Positions 33,679-42,296 are shown, counted from the stretch's first letter. The stretch is 64,000 nucleotides of DNA from UBA1081 sp045636025 (GCA_045636025.1 JAZTWP010000001.1:1-64000); one strand, 5' to 3'. Translations and numbers: made by a program. The notes: generated by a model from the letters alone, not told the origin.

Positions 33679-34944
33679 ATGAATATTATTAATACGTGTG
33701 AAACAATAAAATCAACTTTTTCTGACAGATTCAGTATTGATTTATGGCGGAAGTATGCGGAAGAAATATCAAAGGAGCTTCCGTCAAAATGTGAAAATGA
33801 TGCAAAAAGTTATGATTTTAATAAGGATATTCTGCCTGTTCTTGAAAATGCATTGAATGAAGAAAAATTTGATTTCGTCAGCAAGAATTTCCAGATTGTC
33901 ATTGACACTCTGAATGTCAATCTCACAAAGCTTTTTGATACCGAACCCGATATAAATATCATTCTGTATCTCGGACTTTGCAACGGTGCTGGTTGGGCAA
34001 CGACTCTTGACGGTAAAAATACAGTTTTGTTGGGGCTCGAAAAAATTATTGAGCTTAATTGGGGCGATGAAACAAATATGCGTGCCCTCATCCTACACGA
34101 AATCGGTCATTTATGGCATAAACTCAACGGTAATTTAAATCTTCCCGATTTTACAAAAAGAAGAAAAGCCATACAGCAGCTCTATCAGGAAGGTGTTGCT
34201 ATGGTTTGTGAACAGATTTTGTGCGATGCTGAATTTTATCATCAGGACAAAGACGGATGGCTCTCTTGGTGTTATAAAAACGAGAACGAAATAAAAAGAG
34301 AATATCTACGTCGTCTTGATAAAAAAGAAAGTGTTCAGGACTTTTTCGGTGACTGGTGTTCATATGACGGACATTCAGATGTAGGATATTTTCTCGGCTG
34401 TCGGTTCGTTCGATATCTTATGAAATCATATTCATTAAAAGAAATTGCAAACATGAAGTATCAGGCATTAAATAAATCATTTACAGAATTTGCAAATACA
34501 GTTATTGAACCGCTTAAACTCGAAGATTATCATAAGTGTTCTAATATCTGGGATATGTCAGGACAGCCTGATGCTGACAAATGGCTTGAAGAGATAAAAA
34601 TCGGCAATCGTCTTGTTTATATTTATAAAATCAACGGTGAATTCATCGGCGAGGGTGCATTGGTTCTTGACACAAGTGCCCCTGATTATACTATTCCGGG
34701 TAAGCGGGTTTATGTATCAAGAATGATAGTCAAAAAGGAATACCGAAACCGTGGTATCGGAAGCAAAATTCTGACTTTCCTTATAGAAAAAGCCAAAGAA
34801 ATGAACTTTGAGGAAATGACAATCGGTGTTGATAAAGATAATGTCAATGCTCTTCACTTGTACAGAAAACATGGCTTTACCGAGGTGCTGTTTGACGGTG
34901 CAGATGAACACGGTGAGTTTTTTAAACTGATGAAAAGGATATAA
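33679..34944 (+). CDS. Metalloprotease-like domain fused to GNAT acetyltransferase
   Basis: The 421-residue product has two parts. The N-terminal ~290 residues contain a zincin HExxH motif (ILHEIGHLWHK, ~residues 138-148) followed by QEGVAMVCEQIL, whose Glu could be the third metal ligand. The C-terminal ~130 residues are a GNAT domain with VYVSRMIVKKEYRNRGIGSKIL (acetyl-CoA loop, ~residue 360) and NALHLYRKHGFTE. Such a fusion is uncommon; it could couple a peptidase and an acetyltransferase on the same or a related target. There is no signal peptide, so it is cytoplasmic. It lies between two FlaR-like kinases. Confidence 0.8.
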   Translation: MNIINTCETIKSTFSDRFSIDLWRKYAEEISKELPSKCENDAKSYDFNKDILPVLENALNEEKFDFVSKNFQIVIDTLNVNLTKLFDTEPDINIILYLGLCNGAGWATTLDGKNTVLLGLEKIIELNWGDETNMRALILHEIGHLWHKLNGNLNLPDFTKRRKAIQQLYQEGVAMVCEQILCDAEFYHQDKDGWLSWCYKNENEIKREYLRRLDKKESVQDFFGDWCSYDGHSDVGYFLGCRFVRYLMKSYSLKEIANMKYQALNKSFTEFANTVIEPLKLEDYHKCSNIWDMSGQPDADKWLEEIKIGNRLVYIYKINGEFIGEGALVLDTSAPDYTIPGKRVYVSRMIVKKEYRNRGIGSKILTFLIEKAKEMNFEEMTIGVDKDNVNALHLYRKHGFTEVLFDGADEHGEFFKLMKRI

Positions 34945-34947
34945 AAA

Positions 34948-35325
34948 ATGAAAATTGCAGTTTTGGGTTATGCAGGAAGCGGCAAAACATATCTGTCTGA
35001 TTACATAGCAAAAAAGAAAAGTATCCCTGTCCTGCATCTTGATGACATCAAGTGGGACAAGGAATGGAAACTGATTGACGATTCAGTTGTACTGCCAAAA
35101 GTTGCAGATTTTATGACGAATGAAGATTGGGTTATTGACGGCTACTATACATACCTGATGATAGATGAGCGACAGCAAAAGGCAGATAAAATAGTCTTGC
35201 TACAGCTTCCGAGAGCTACTTGCTTTTTACGTGCAGTTGAACGAACAACTCGCCGTAGAAAAGACGGATATGAAAACGATATGAACTGGTGGTTTGTAAA
35301 GTTTATATTGGTATTGATTACATAA
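34948..35325 (+). pseudogene. Truncated second FlaR-like P-loop protein
   Basis: The 125-residue ORF starts with Walker A GYAGSGKTYL, LHLDDIKWDKEW, WVIDGYYTYLMIDER and RTTRRRKDGYENDMNWW, then stops. Family members usually run about 40-50 residues further with a basic helix and a C-terminal strand, which are absent. It begins 3 bp after the fusion gene. A short open stretch in another frame continues to about 35412 but does not look like the missing end. It may be inactive or a recombination junction. Confidence 0.6.
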
Positions 35326-35450
35326 AAGGAATAAGCGGTAAAAGCAAATATTTATCAATCATTCCGTCAAGAAAACGGTTAAGAAATAGCATTATTGACG
35401 AATCGCATTTCTAATTGGTATTTTTCAAATCTTTGAAATGTTGATGTTTA

Positions 35451-35639
35451 TCAGATATTGATTCCGTCGATATATACCGGTAAATCGGTATGAAAAACCG
35501 GTTTGTTATTTTTTGTTTTCTTTTTTGCTGTCAAATATTGTTTTTTTGTAATAACATAGAATTTATCATTACATAATAATGCCAACACAAAGCCTAAAGG
35601 TTTTGATGTTTTTGCGAATCCGTAACTTACACGAGGCAT
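35451..35639 (-). CDS. Small protein of unknown function (62 aa)
   Basis: AAAGGAG lies 7 bases before the ATG, and an AT-rich TATAAT-like box lies about 15 bp upstream on the minus strand, so a real gene is likely. The product is basic (MPRVSYGFAKTSKPLG..., then Lys-rich centre) with no signal peptide or membrane helix. No family was recognised. It sits alone between the accessory island and tRNA-Arg. The stretch 35326-35450 on its 3' side holds no supported gene. Confidence 0.6.
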   Translation of the reverse strand: MPRVSYGFAKTSKPLGFVLALLCNDKFYVITKKQYLTAKKKTKNNKPVFHTDLPVYIDGINI

Positions 35640-35731
35640 ATAATTTCTCCTTTATTTATTATATATCTTAAATAAGTGGAGAATTTGCAAAATGTAACAC
35701 TTTCTAAATAAATTTTTTATTTTTTGACAAA

Positions 35732-35765
35732 TAAAAAACCGCTCATTTAATGAGCGGTTTTTTTT
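35732..35765. terminator. Bidirectional terminator before tRNA-Arg(ACG)
   Basis: CCGCTCAT/ATGAGCGG with a 3-nt loop between A-tract and T-tract, 3' of the minus-strand tRNA. Confidence 0.8.
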
Positions 35766-35841
35766 GGCGCGCCGGAAGGGACTCGAACCCCTGACCTACT
35801 GGTTCGTAGCCAGTCACTCTATCCAACTGAGCTACCGGCGC
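35765..35841 (-). tRNA. tRNA-Arg(ACG), CCA encoded
   Basis: Acceptor stem GCGCCGG/CCGGCGC, anticodon loop CTACGAA, G discriminator and encoded CCA give a full cloverleaf. Confidence 0.95.
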
Positions 35842-35931
35842 AGTTCTTTAATGCCCTAATATATTACCACTACTAAAGCAAAATGTCAATACTAATTTTG
35901 AAAAAATATGACATAATTTTTATTATTATAA

Positions 35932-35960
35932 TTGAAATTGATTTATAAATATGTTATTAT
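35932..35960 (+). promoter_or_regulatory. Promoter of the pyridoxal kinase operon
   Basis: TTGAAA (35932-35937), 17-bp spacer, TATTAT (35955-35960), with AAGGTG before the ATG. Confidence 0.55.
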
Positions 35961-35977
35961 AACGAAGGTGATTAATT

Positions 35978-36832
35978 ATGTCAGTTCAGAAAACAGTGGC
36001 TGCAATTCATGACATATCCGGAATGGGGAAATGTTCACTTACTGCGGCTATCCCTGTATTGTCTGCTGCAGGCGTTTCTGTATCAGTTTTGCCGACTGCC
36101 GTTTTGTCAACACAAACAGGCGGTCTTAATGAATATACGTACCGTGACCTTACAGGTGATATGCGTCCTGTTATGGCACATTGGAATAAAATAGGTGTAA
36201 AATTTGATTCTGTCTACAGCGGATTTTTGGGGTCTGCAGCGCAGATAGATATTGTCTGCGATTTTCTGAAAGACTTCAGGCATAATAACACATTATTCCT
36301 TTGTGACCCTGCAATGGCAGATAACGGCAGATTGTATGATACGTTTAATGATTCTTTTGTACAGAAAATGAAATCTTTATGTATTAATGCTGATATTATT
36401 GTCCCAAACTTCACAGAAGCTGCATTTCTTCTTGATATGGATTATTCACCTCCACCGTACACAAAAGAGTATACCGACGATCTGATAAGGTCTCTGGCAG
36501 ATAAATTTGGTTCAAAGTTTGTTGTTCTTACAGGTGTTGACTTCGACGGAAAATATGTCGGTGCGGGTGCTTATGATGCAGAAAATGATATGATAACTTA
36601 TGCTCTTTCTGAAAGAATTGAGGGAATGTTCCATTCAACGGGAGATTTGTTTGCATCTTCACTTCTTGGCGCCATTCTTAATGGTTATACTGTAAATGAA
36701 GCCTGTAAAAAAGCCCTTGATTTTACTGTGAATGCAATAAAAGAAACTGTTAAAATCGGTGGGGATTCAAGATTTGGTCTTGCATTTGAACGTTGTCTGC
36801 CGATGTATATGAAAAGTCTGGAGTTAATATAA
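35978..36832 (+). CDS. Pyridoxal/pyridoxamine kinase (PdxK/PdxY family)
   Basis: The 284-residue ribokinase-fold enzyme begins AAIHDISGMGKCSLTAAIP and has LPTAVLSTQTGG, VYSGFLGSAAQI, DPAMADNG and C-terminal FHSTGDLFASSLLGAIL with the GxGD-like catalytic region. It phosphorylates vitamin B6 vitamers in PLP salvage. Its stop codon overlaps the trmL start (TAATG), giving translational coupling. Confidence 0.9.
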   Translation: MSVQKTVAAIHDISGMGKCSLTAAIPVLSAAGVSVSVLPTAVLSTQTGGLNEYTYRDLTGDMRPVMAHWNKIGVKFDSVYSGFLGSAAQIDIVCDFLKDFRHNNTLFLCDPAMADNGRLYDTFNDSFVQKMKSLCINADIIVPNFTEAAFLLDMDYSPPPYTKEYTDDLIRSLADKFGSKFVVLTGVDFDGKYVGAGAYDAENDMITYALSERIEGMFHSTGDLFASSLLGAILNGYTVNEACKKALDFTVNAIKETVKIGGDSRFGLAFERCLPMYMKSLELI

Positions 36833-37329
36833 TGGCTGTTCTCAATATAGTTCTCATAGAGCCTGAAATTCCGCAGAATACAGGTAATATAGCCCGTACT
36901 TGCGCGGCAACTGGTGCAAGACTTCATCTTGTTGAACCAATGGGCTTTAAGGTTGATGATAAGAAGCTCAAAAGAGCCGGGCTTGATTACTGGTATCTGC
37001 TCGATATAACTTATTATAAAGATATTGATGATTTTTTTGAAAGAAATAAAGACGGAAACTTTTTTTATTTTTCAACAAAAGCTGATAAGACATATGCTGA
37101 TATCGAATATCCCGATAATGCTTATCTTGTATTTGGCAAGGAGACAAAAGGTCTGCCTGAAAAATTGCTTTATGAAAATCATGATACAACTGTAAGAATT
37201 CCTATGGTTGATGAAGCAAGAAGTCTTAATCTTTCTAATTCTGTTGCTATCGGTGTTTATGAAGTGCTTCGTCAATGGAATTTTCCTCAGTTGCTTGAAA
37301 AAGGTAAATTAAGAGAATTTGAATGGTAA
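36832..37329 (+). CDS. trmL: tRNA (cytidine/uridine-34-2'-O)-methyltransferase
   Basis: The 165-residue SPOUT methyltransferase has IVLIEPEIPQNTGNIARTCA at the N-terminus, VFGKETKGLP (~residue 100) and IPMVDEARSLNLSNSVAI, the SAM-binding knot. TrmL 2'-O-methylates the wobble base of leucine tRNAs. The start overlaps the previous stop, with GGAG upstream. Confidence 0.93.
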   Translation: MAVLNIVLIEPEIPQNTGNIARTCAATGARLHLVEPMGFKVDDKKLKRAGLDYWYLLDITYYKDIDDFFERNKDGNFFYFSTKADKTYADIEYPDNAYLVFGKETKGLPEKLLYENHDTTVRIPMVDEARSLNLSNSVAIGVYEVLRQWNFPQLLEKGKLREFEW

Positions 37330-37332
37330 TGT

Positions 37333-38181
37333 ATGATGTCACTTATGAAATTTATTACAGTATTTGATGATGAAAAACAAAAATTACTGTATTATGATGT
37401 TCTAAAAACGTATTCAATTTCTGCATATCCGTCTGCTTATTATAATGAAAATAGAGCATATATAGATGTTCTCGGTACAAATTCTGTAAAGTATTTTGAA
37501 CATCTTAATGAATTTGAAAGTCTTACAGGTCCGACTATCCCAGCTTCTGTTTTTCTTGATGCAATAAGAGATGCTTATAATGACGGATATCTCGTTGTTG
37601 CTATTGTATGTCCGTTCAGAAAATGGCTGCCACAGTATTATCGAAATGCTGTGATTGCTGCTGAAAATTTCAAAAGACATATTTATGTTGATCACAAAAC
37701 TTTTAAGATTTGCATTATTGACAGTAAGGCATTTGCTGCAGGTTATTTGTATTTTACGTTACAACTCGCAAGAATGCATGTAAATGACGGTTGCCCCACA
37801 GGAATTGTTATTGAAGATAGCAAAAACTTTATCAGCAAAACAATTTATCTTACCAGAACAGGTGAGAAATTCGGCTTTGAAAACAGCAAGTTTTCTGCAT
37901 TCAGAACTTTTGGAAAACGCTTTTATGCTGACATTGATATTTCAGAATCTACTGATTATGTCAAGTTTGATAATTTTGCAAAAGTATGCGCAAAATACAT
38001 TAAAAACTCAGGTGGAAAATATTGCATCTCTGTTGGAGCCGGTTGCAACTTTTCCGGAAAAGTGATAGGTAGAATTGAAAAAATTTTAGGCTATCCGCCT
38101 ATAGCTACAATGCAGTATTCCACAACATCTGCTGCAGTTCTCGGACTGGAAACTATATGTATTCACATTTTCAGCAAATAA
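37333..38181 (+). CDS. DegV-like fatty-acid-binding protein (divergent)
   Basis: The 282-residue protein follows the DegV pattern: PTIPASVFLDAIRDAYNDGYLVVAIVCPFRKW, YRNAVIAAENF, then ICIIDSKAFAAGYLYFTLQLARM, and a C-terminal YPPIATMQYSTTSAAVLG. DegV/FakB proteins present fatty acids to the FakA kinase. The N-terminal ligand motif is degenerate, so function is not certain. It follows trmL by 3 bp with no strong ribosome binding site, suggesting coupling. The following intergenic stretch leads to a small peptide gene. Confidence 0.65.
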   Translation: MMSLMKFITVFDDEKQKLLYYDVLKTYSISAYPSAYYNENRAYIDVLGTNSVKYFEHLNEFESLTGPTIPASVFLDAIRDAYNDGYLVVAIVCPFRKWLPQYYRNAVIAAENFKRHIYVDHKTFKICIIDSKAFAAGYLYFTLQLARMHVNDGCPTGIVIEDSKNFISKTIYLTRTGEKFGFENSKFSAFRTFGKRFYADIDISESTDYVKFDNFAKVCAKYIKNSGGKYCISVGAGCNFSGKVIGRIEKILGYPPIATMQYSTTSAAVLGLETICIHIFSK

Positions 38182-38312
38182 ATTGTTATATAAATGTTAC
38201 AAAATTGAAAAAAAATAAATTTTTTATATTTAGCTATTGCAATATTTGTATAATATGTTATTATATATACAAGATTATTATCTTAAAAATTGTGTAAAGG
38301 AGTGCCTGAATA

Positions 38313-38411
38313 ATGGAAATCATCAAGAAGCTTTACGATTTCATCATGAACTTTATCAACATGATCAAGAACTTTGTTGCAGAAGTTAGATCAAGAAATG
38401 ATGAGAACTAA
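38313..38411 (+). CDS. 32-residue hydrophobic/amphipathic peptide A
   Basis: AAAGGAG precedes an ATG encoding 32 residues, beginning MEIIKKLYDFIMNFINMI and ending in a charged tail. The first ~24 residues form an ideal amphipathic helix with Ile/Phe/Met on one face. Codons are almost all the translation-preferred ones (ATC, AAC, AAG, TTC), unlike the AT-rich neighbours, which argues for strong expression. An AT-rich upstream region with TATAAT at 38249 and a strong terminator at 38426 make it monocistronic. There is no signal peptide. It resembles phenol-soluble-modulin-type or type-I toxin peptides in size and shape, and the C-terminal tails of two secreted proteins in the window. The function is unknown. 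Confidence 0.75.
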   Translation: MEIIKKLYDFIMNFINMIKNFVAEVRSRNDEN

Positions 38412-38425
38412 TTCTCAATAAGTAA

Positions 38426-38452
38426 CCGACTTTTTAAGTCGGATCTTTTTTT
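38426..38452 (+). terminator. Terminator of peptide A gene
   Basis: CCGACTT/AAGTCGG with a 3-nt loop and a T-run. Confidence 0.85.
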
Positions 38453-38460
38453 GCAAAAAA

Positions 38461-38484
38461 AGAAGCCTGAATATTCAGGCTTCT
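38461..38484 (-). terminator. Terminator of the GT87-GT2 operon
   Basis: A palindrome GAAGCCTGAAT/ATTCAGGCTTC with T-run on the minus strand, at the 3' end of the glycosyltransferase gene. Confidence 0.8.
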
Positions 38485-39453
38485 TTATGCAATTTTGTCA
38501 TAAATAATATTTAATATATTCATACCTAAGCAGGAAAGTAGGCAGGCAATTCGCGTTCTGATGCAGACATTTTTATCTTTCATCGCATATGATCTGTATT
38601 TTTTTATATTTGCAGTAATATGCTCAAGTTGATTTTTATATTTATCCGGGTATTTTCTCATTTTCATATATACCCAGAAATTATTCTCAATCAATCTGTT
38701 GACTGCCGGTAAAAAGAGAATCGGATGGTCTTTTACCGTGTCAATAAAATTATCAGAAAGTTCTATATAATCATAGAACTTATCATAATTATCTGTATGC
38801 ATAGCACTTTCAGCATGCTGAATATAATAATAATTCGGTTTGTAGAGGTGTGATACATTTTTTGCTTTCATAAAACACTGATACATAGTAAAAGAGTCTT
38901 CGCCCATATGATAAACAGGAAATCTTATATCATCGAAAATCTCTTTTTTATATAATTTGCAGCAGCAAGTTGCATAACAGGTTTTTCCGTAAAGCATATC
39001 TGAAAGCGTATCAATACCGCTTTTTGTAGTTACAGTACCGTATGGTTTATTCTGTTTGAAAAGTTCTTCTTTTTTTCCGTCAGGCCATATCTTGAACTGA
39101 TTTGATGTTGTAATGTCAGAATTGTATTTAACTGATACTTCATACATATCAGCAATATAGGTTTCTGTTACATAGTCATCCCCGTCAATAAAGCAGATAT
39201 ATTCACCTGATGCATTTTCAATTCCTGCATTTCTTGCTGATGAAACACCACCGTTTTGTTTGTGCAGAACTCTTATTCTTGAATCTTCTGATGCAAGAAA
39301 ATCACATATTGCACCTGATTTTTCGGGTGATCCGTCATCAACAAGAATAATCTCAATATTTTTGTATGACTGTGTCATCAAGGATCTTACGCTTTTTTCA
39401 AGATACTTTTCGACATTATAAACTGGGACAATTATTGTTACCAACGGTGACAT
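38485..39453 (-). CDS. Glycosyltransferase family 2
   Basis: The 322-residue GT-A enzyme begins VTIIVPVYNVEKYLEKSVRS, with VDDGSPEKSG (nucleotide binding) and YICFIDGDDY (DxD-like metal site, ~residue 92). It transfers a sugar from an NDP donor at the inner membrane face. Its start overlaps the stop of the upstream GT87-like gene (TAATG), so the two are coupled. It is a paralogue of the GT2 at 53578. The acceptor is unknown. Confidence 0.9.
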   Translation of the reverse strand: MSPLVTIIVPVYNVEKYLEKSVRSLMTQSYKNIEIILVDDGSPEKSGAICDFLASEDSRIRVLHKQNGGVSSARNAGIENASGEYICFIDGDDYVTETYIADMYEVSVKYNSDITTSNQFKIWPDGKKEELFKQNKPYGTVTTKSGIDTLSDMLYGKTCYATCCCKLYKKEIFDDIRFPVYHMGEDSFTMYQCFMKAKNVSHLYKPNYYYIQHAESAMHTDNYDKFYDYIELSDNFIDTVKDHPILFLPAVNRLIENNFWVYMKMRKYPDKYKNQLEHITANIKKYRSYAMKDKNVCIRTRIACLLSCLGMNILNIIYDKIA

Positions 39454-40913
39454 TATGCTACCTCTTCAGAAACAACTGCTTCTTTCTGTTTTTTTGATTT
39501 GCGTCTTTCTTTGATCTTTTTGGAAAAAACTTCAATTACAATAAGTGCAAACATATACTGATATACAAATCCTGCAACAACCTGATTGAATTTGGATTGA
39601 TATGCCATGCCAAGACTGTTGAAAATTTCTCTTGCCGTATCCTGATGATAATACCATATTACAGGCAACGGAGTCAGGAGAAGTGCAAAGCAGAAAATAT
39701 AAACCCAGTCAATTTCAGGTCTTTTTTCATTTGAATAGCCATTGCCCTTATCATCATAAAGGAACATTATGAACGGAATAATAAGGAATGTTAAGGCGTA
39801 TGAACTTGAAGCTGAAGGAATGTTGAGCATCAGATAAATCAAAAGGAAAATCTGCTGCCATTTTTTCTTTACAAAGAACAATGATACAAAGGCAATTCCT
39901 TCTGTAATATAGCACACAATATTTGCGAGCGTAGTATTTTTAGGATCAAACATAAATATAAAATTCTGAATACTGACGCTGCTGAAGTTTAATTTGCTTT
40001 TCTTGTTTGATGCGAACGACATAAGATTTTCAATAATATTGGCAAGTGCAGAATTACTATCTCCTGATGCAAGAATATTATTGTTTGCAATGTTGGCAAG
40101 AAGAGGATTTGTGCTTGTTGAAATTGATAATGTGTCAGGTTGAATGAAGAATACAAAGGGGAGTAATACTGCTATAAGACCGTAGACAACAAGTCTTGCT
40201 GCATCTTTGAATTTCCTTTCGAATAACAGCATAAGACCGAAAATTGCAGGATATAATTTGATGCCTGCAGCTATTGCAAGAGAAATGTATGATAATTCTC
40301 GTATAACTTTATTTTCAGAATCTTTGAAAAATACAAAGAACATTGTAAATATCATACTTATAATGATAATATTACCTCTTTCCAGGCAATACATAACAGG
40401 GTATGACAATATCATCAGGAAAGATATAAGTGTGTGATATGTTGCTTTTTGCTGATTATTCTGCCATTTCATTCTGTTGACATATGAATTTATAACGTTG
40501 GACATAGACAGAATCAAGATAACAGCAAAAAGAATATAAATCATCATTGATCTCTGGTCAGACTGCAACAATGTTTTCTGTACATTCGGCAGGTCAACAA
40601 GGTCTTCGGAAATAAGAAAACCGAGAACCTTAAAGATCAAAAGTCCTAAAGGCGGATATATATTATTTCTGGCTGTGTACACATCTTCTGCACCTGCATC
40701 ACGGATAGAGTTGAAGAAGTCCATATAAAGGTCGGTATATCGTCCATTATGGAACAGCATAGCTTTCCAGGAGTCACCGCCGCTTGCTGCTGCAAGGACA
40801 GCGCAAACAAAGAAGCTTGCAAAGAAAAATACAATAAAAAATCTAAGCAGGCTTTTTGTTGTAGTTGGTTTTTGAATTTTGTTCTTTTTGTTTTTGTAAA
40901 TCTTAGTTTTCAT
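39453..40913 (-). CDS. Polytopic GT87-like (DUF2029) glycosyltransferase
   Basis: The 486-residue membrane protein has about 10 hydrophobic spans. It carries NNIYPPLGLLIFKVLGF (~residue 93) and AAGIKLYPAIFGLMLL (~225), features of the GT87/DUF2029 family, and a basic C-terminal tail (KKIKERRKSKKQKE). GT87 enzymes are polyprenyl-phosphate-sugar-dependent mannosyl/glycosyltransferases in the GT-C fold. The ATG at 40913 with AAAGGG upstream is preferred over a start at 40934. With the adjacent GT2 it may decorate a surface glycan or glycolipid. Confidence 0.75.
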   Translation of the reverse strand: MKTKIYKNKKNKIQKPTTTKSLLRFFIVFFFASFFVCAVLAAASGGDSWKAMLFHNGRYTDLYMDFFNSIRDAGAEDVYTARNNIYPPLGLLIFKVLGFLISEDLVDLPNVQKTLLQSDQRSMMIYILFAVILILSMSNVINSYVNRMKWQNNQQKATYHTLISFLMILSYPVMYCLERGNIIIISMIFTMFFVFFKDSENKVIRELSYISLAIAAGIKLYPAIFGLMLLFERKFKDAARLVVYGLIAVLLPFVFFIQPDTLSISTSTNPLLANIANNNILASGDSNSALANIIENLMSFASNKKSKLNFSSVSIQNFIFMFDPKNTTLANIVCYITEGIAFVSLFFVKKKWQQIFLLIYLMLNIPSASSSYALTFLIIPFIMFLYDDKGNGYSNEKRPEIDWVYIFCFALLLTPLPVIWYYHQDTAREIFNSLGMAYQSKFNQVVAGFVYQYMFALIVIEVFSKKIKERRKSKKQKEAVVSEEVA

Positions 40914-40989
40914 TGCAAACCCTTTCAAAAACACATAATAATTTAATTTATTCTATCATAAACTGTATATTTTTTCAACAATTATTTTA

Positions 40990-41031
40990 ATTTTATAAAA
41001 AATATATCGGTGTAACTATTATTACACCGAT
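40990..41031 (-). terminator. Terminator of peptide B gene
   Basis: ATCGGTGTAA/TTACACCGAT (41006-41015 and 41022-41031) followed on the minus strand by ATATTTTTTATAAAA. Confidence 0.8.
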
Positions 41032-41037
41032 AACAAA

Positions 41038-41139
41038 TTATTTTTCCTGTGTAGTTGTAGCGGGAGCTGTATATAAGCCCAATTTTTCAAGAATAAATTT
41101 AAGTGCATCTAAAAAATCTACAAGAACCTGTACCCACAT
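41038..41139 (-). CDS. 33-residue hydrophobic/amphipathic peptide B
   Basis: GGAGG lies 8 bases before an ATG encoding 33 residues, beginning MWVQVLVDFLDALKFI and ending with a Pro/Thr-rich tail APATTTQEK. An exact consensus promoter (TTGACA-17-TATAAT, 41168-41196) and a hairpin terminator make it a strongly expressed single-gene unit. The first ~22 residues form a hydrophobic/amphipathic helix; there is no cleavable signal. It is similar in form, not in sequence identity, to peptide A. The function is unknown; membrane-active, signalling or regulatory roles are possible. Confidence 0.75.
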   Translation of the reverse strand: MWVQVLVDFLDALKFILEKLGLYTAPATTTQEK

Positions 41140-41167
41140 ATGATTTACCTCCGTATATTTTTATTTT

Positions 41168-41196
41168 ATTATATAGATTTTTTTTATTATTGTCAA
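41168..41196 (-). promoter_or_regulatory. Consensus promoter of peptide B gene
   Basis: Minus strand TTGACA (41191-41196), 17-bp A-rich spacer, TATAAT (41168-41173). The -35 box overlaps the 3' end of nagA. Confidence 0.8.
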
Positions 41197-42296
41197 GAAA
41201 TAAAATTACCATTCTTTATAATGTTGCTTATTGTGAAATCTTTATTCAGAATTACAATATCTGCATTTCTTCCGATTTCAAGTTTTCCGCATTTGTTATC
41301 AATATTGACAGATTCCGCAGGGATTATAGTTGCCGATGCGATAGCTGCTTCGGGAGCAACGCCAATATTTATAAGATTTTTCACCATATCATAAATATTC
41401 ATAGCTGAGCCTGCCAAAGTGCCGTCAGACAGGGTAGCTACACCTGAATTTACATATACATCTAAAGCTCCGAGCTTATATTCACCGTCGGAAAGTCCTG
41501 TTGCTGCCATAGAGTCAGATATAATTGAAATTCTGTCTGAATAAGATTTGAACATCATTCTGAGTATTGTAGGGTTGATATGAATGCTGTCACATATCAT
41601 TTCCGTAACAGCATCGGTATCAAAGAATGCACCTATTACACCCGGTTCTCTGTGATGAAGTCCATTCATTGCATTGAAAATATGAGTGATGTGATCAGCA
41701 CCGTTGTTTATTGCTTCTATTGCTGTATTGTAGTCACATGCGGTGTGTGCTATTGATGTCTTTCCATGGAAATTTTTAATAAATTCCATTGCTTTTGAGT
41801 ATTCAGGAGCGACATGTACAACTTTAATATCATCACCGAGAGATTTTATGAAATCAACATCAGGCTCTTTTAATAATGAGATGTCGTGCGCACCGCATCT
41901 TTTAGGTGAGAGATACGGTCCTTCAAGATTTATACCTTCGATTGTTGCACCGTTGTTATCGGATATTGCTTCTCTAATATTTTTTACAGCTTTTTCGATA
42001 TTTTCGTTGCTTAATGCTACTGTTGTTGCAAGAATTGATGTGATTCCGTTGTTAAGGTAATACTTTTGCATTTCTGCAATTTCATAAGCATTTGCAGATG
42101 AGAAATCAAATCCTACGCAACCGTGTGTATGAATATCAACAAAGCCCGGGATTATGTATTTATCTGTACAGTCGATAATATCCGTTTCTGATGAATTGCA
42201 AATATTTGCAATTTCAGAAATCTTGCCGTCTTTGATACAAACTTGAGCATCTCTGAATTTTTTTTCAATAAAAACTTTTGCATTTTTTAGTATCAT
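41193..42296 (-). CDS. nagA: N-acetylglucosamine-6-phosphate deacetylase
   Basis: The 367-residue amidohydrolase has the metal-site motif GFVDIHTHGCVGFDF (~residues 51-65), INLEGPYLSPKRCGAHD, VVHVAPE, SIAHTACDYNTA, HIFNAMNGLHHREPG and ISDSMAATG with the catalytic Asp. It deacetylates GlcNAc-6-P to GlcN-6-P in amino-sugar recycling or catabolism. The ATG at 42296 with GGTGAT upstream begins the domain. No nagB or PTS gene is adjacent. Confidence 0.93.
   Translation of the reverse strand: MILKNAKVFIEKKFRDAQVCIKDGKISEIANICNSSETDIIDCTDKYIIPGFVDIHTHGCVGFDFSSANAYEIAEMQKYYLNNGITSILATTVALSNENIEKAVKNIREAISDNNGATIEGINLEGPYLSPKRCGAHDISLLKEPDVDFIKSLGDDIKVVHVAPEYSKAMEFIKNFHGKTSIAHTACDYNTAIEAINNGADHITHIFNAMNGLHHREPGVIGAFFDTDAVTEMICDSIHINPTILRMMFKSYSDRISIISDSMAATGLSDGEYKLGALDVYVNSGVATLSDGTLAGSAMNIYDMVKNLINIGVAPEAAIASATIIPAESVNIDNKCGKLEIGRNADIVILNKDFTISNIIKNGNFIS

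Noticed and set aside
35326..35412. Open stretch after the truncated FlaR-like gene as its frameshifted continuation
   Set aside because: The translation (YIKGISGKSKYLS-type) does not resemble the basic C-terminal helix of the family, so a simple frameshift is not supported.
41103..41408. Plus-strand frames of 84-101 codons over peptide B and the nagA end
   Set aside because: They are antisense to well-supported genes and lack ribosome binding sites.
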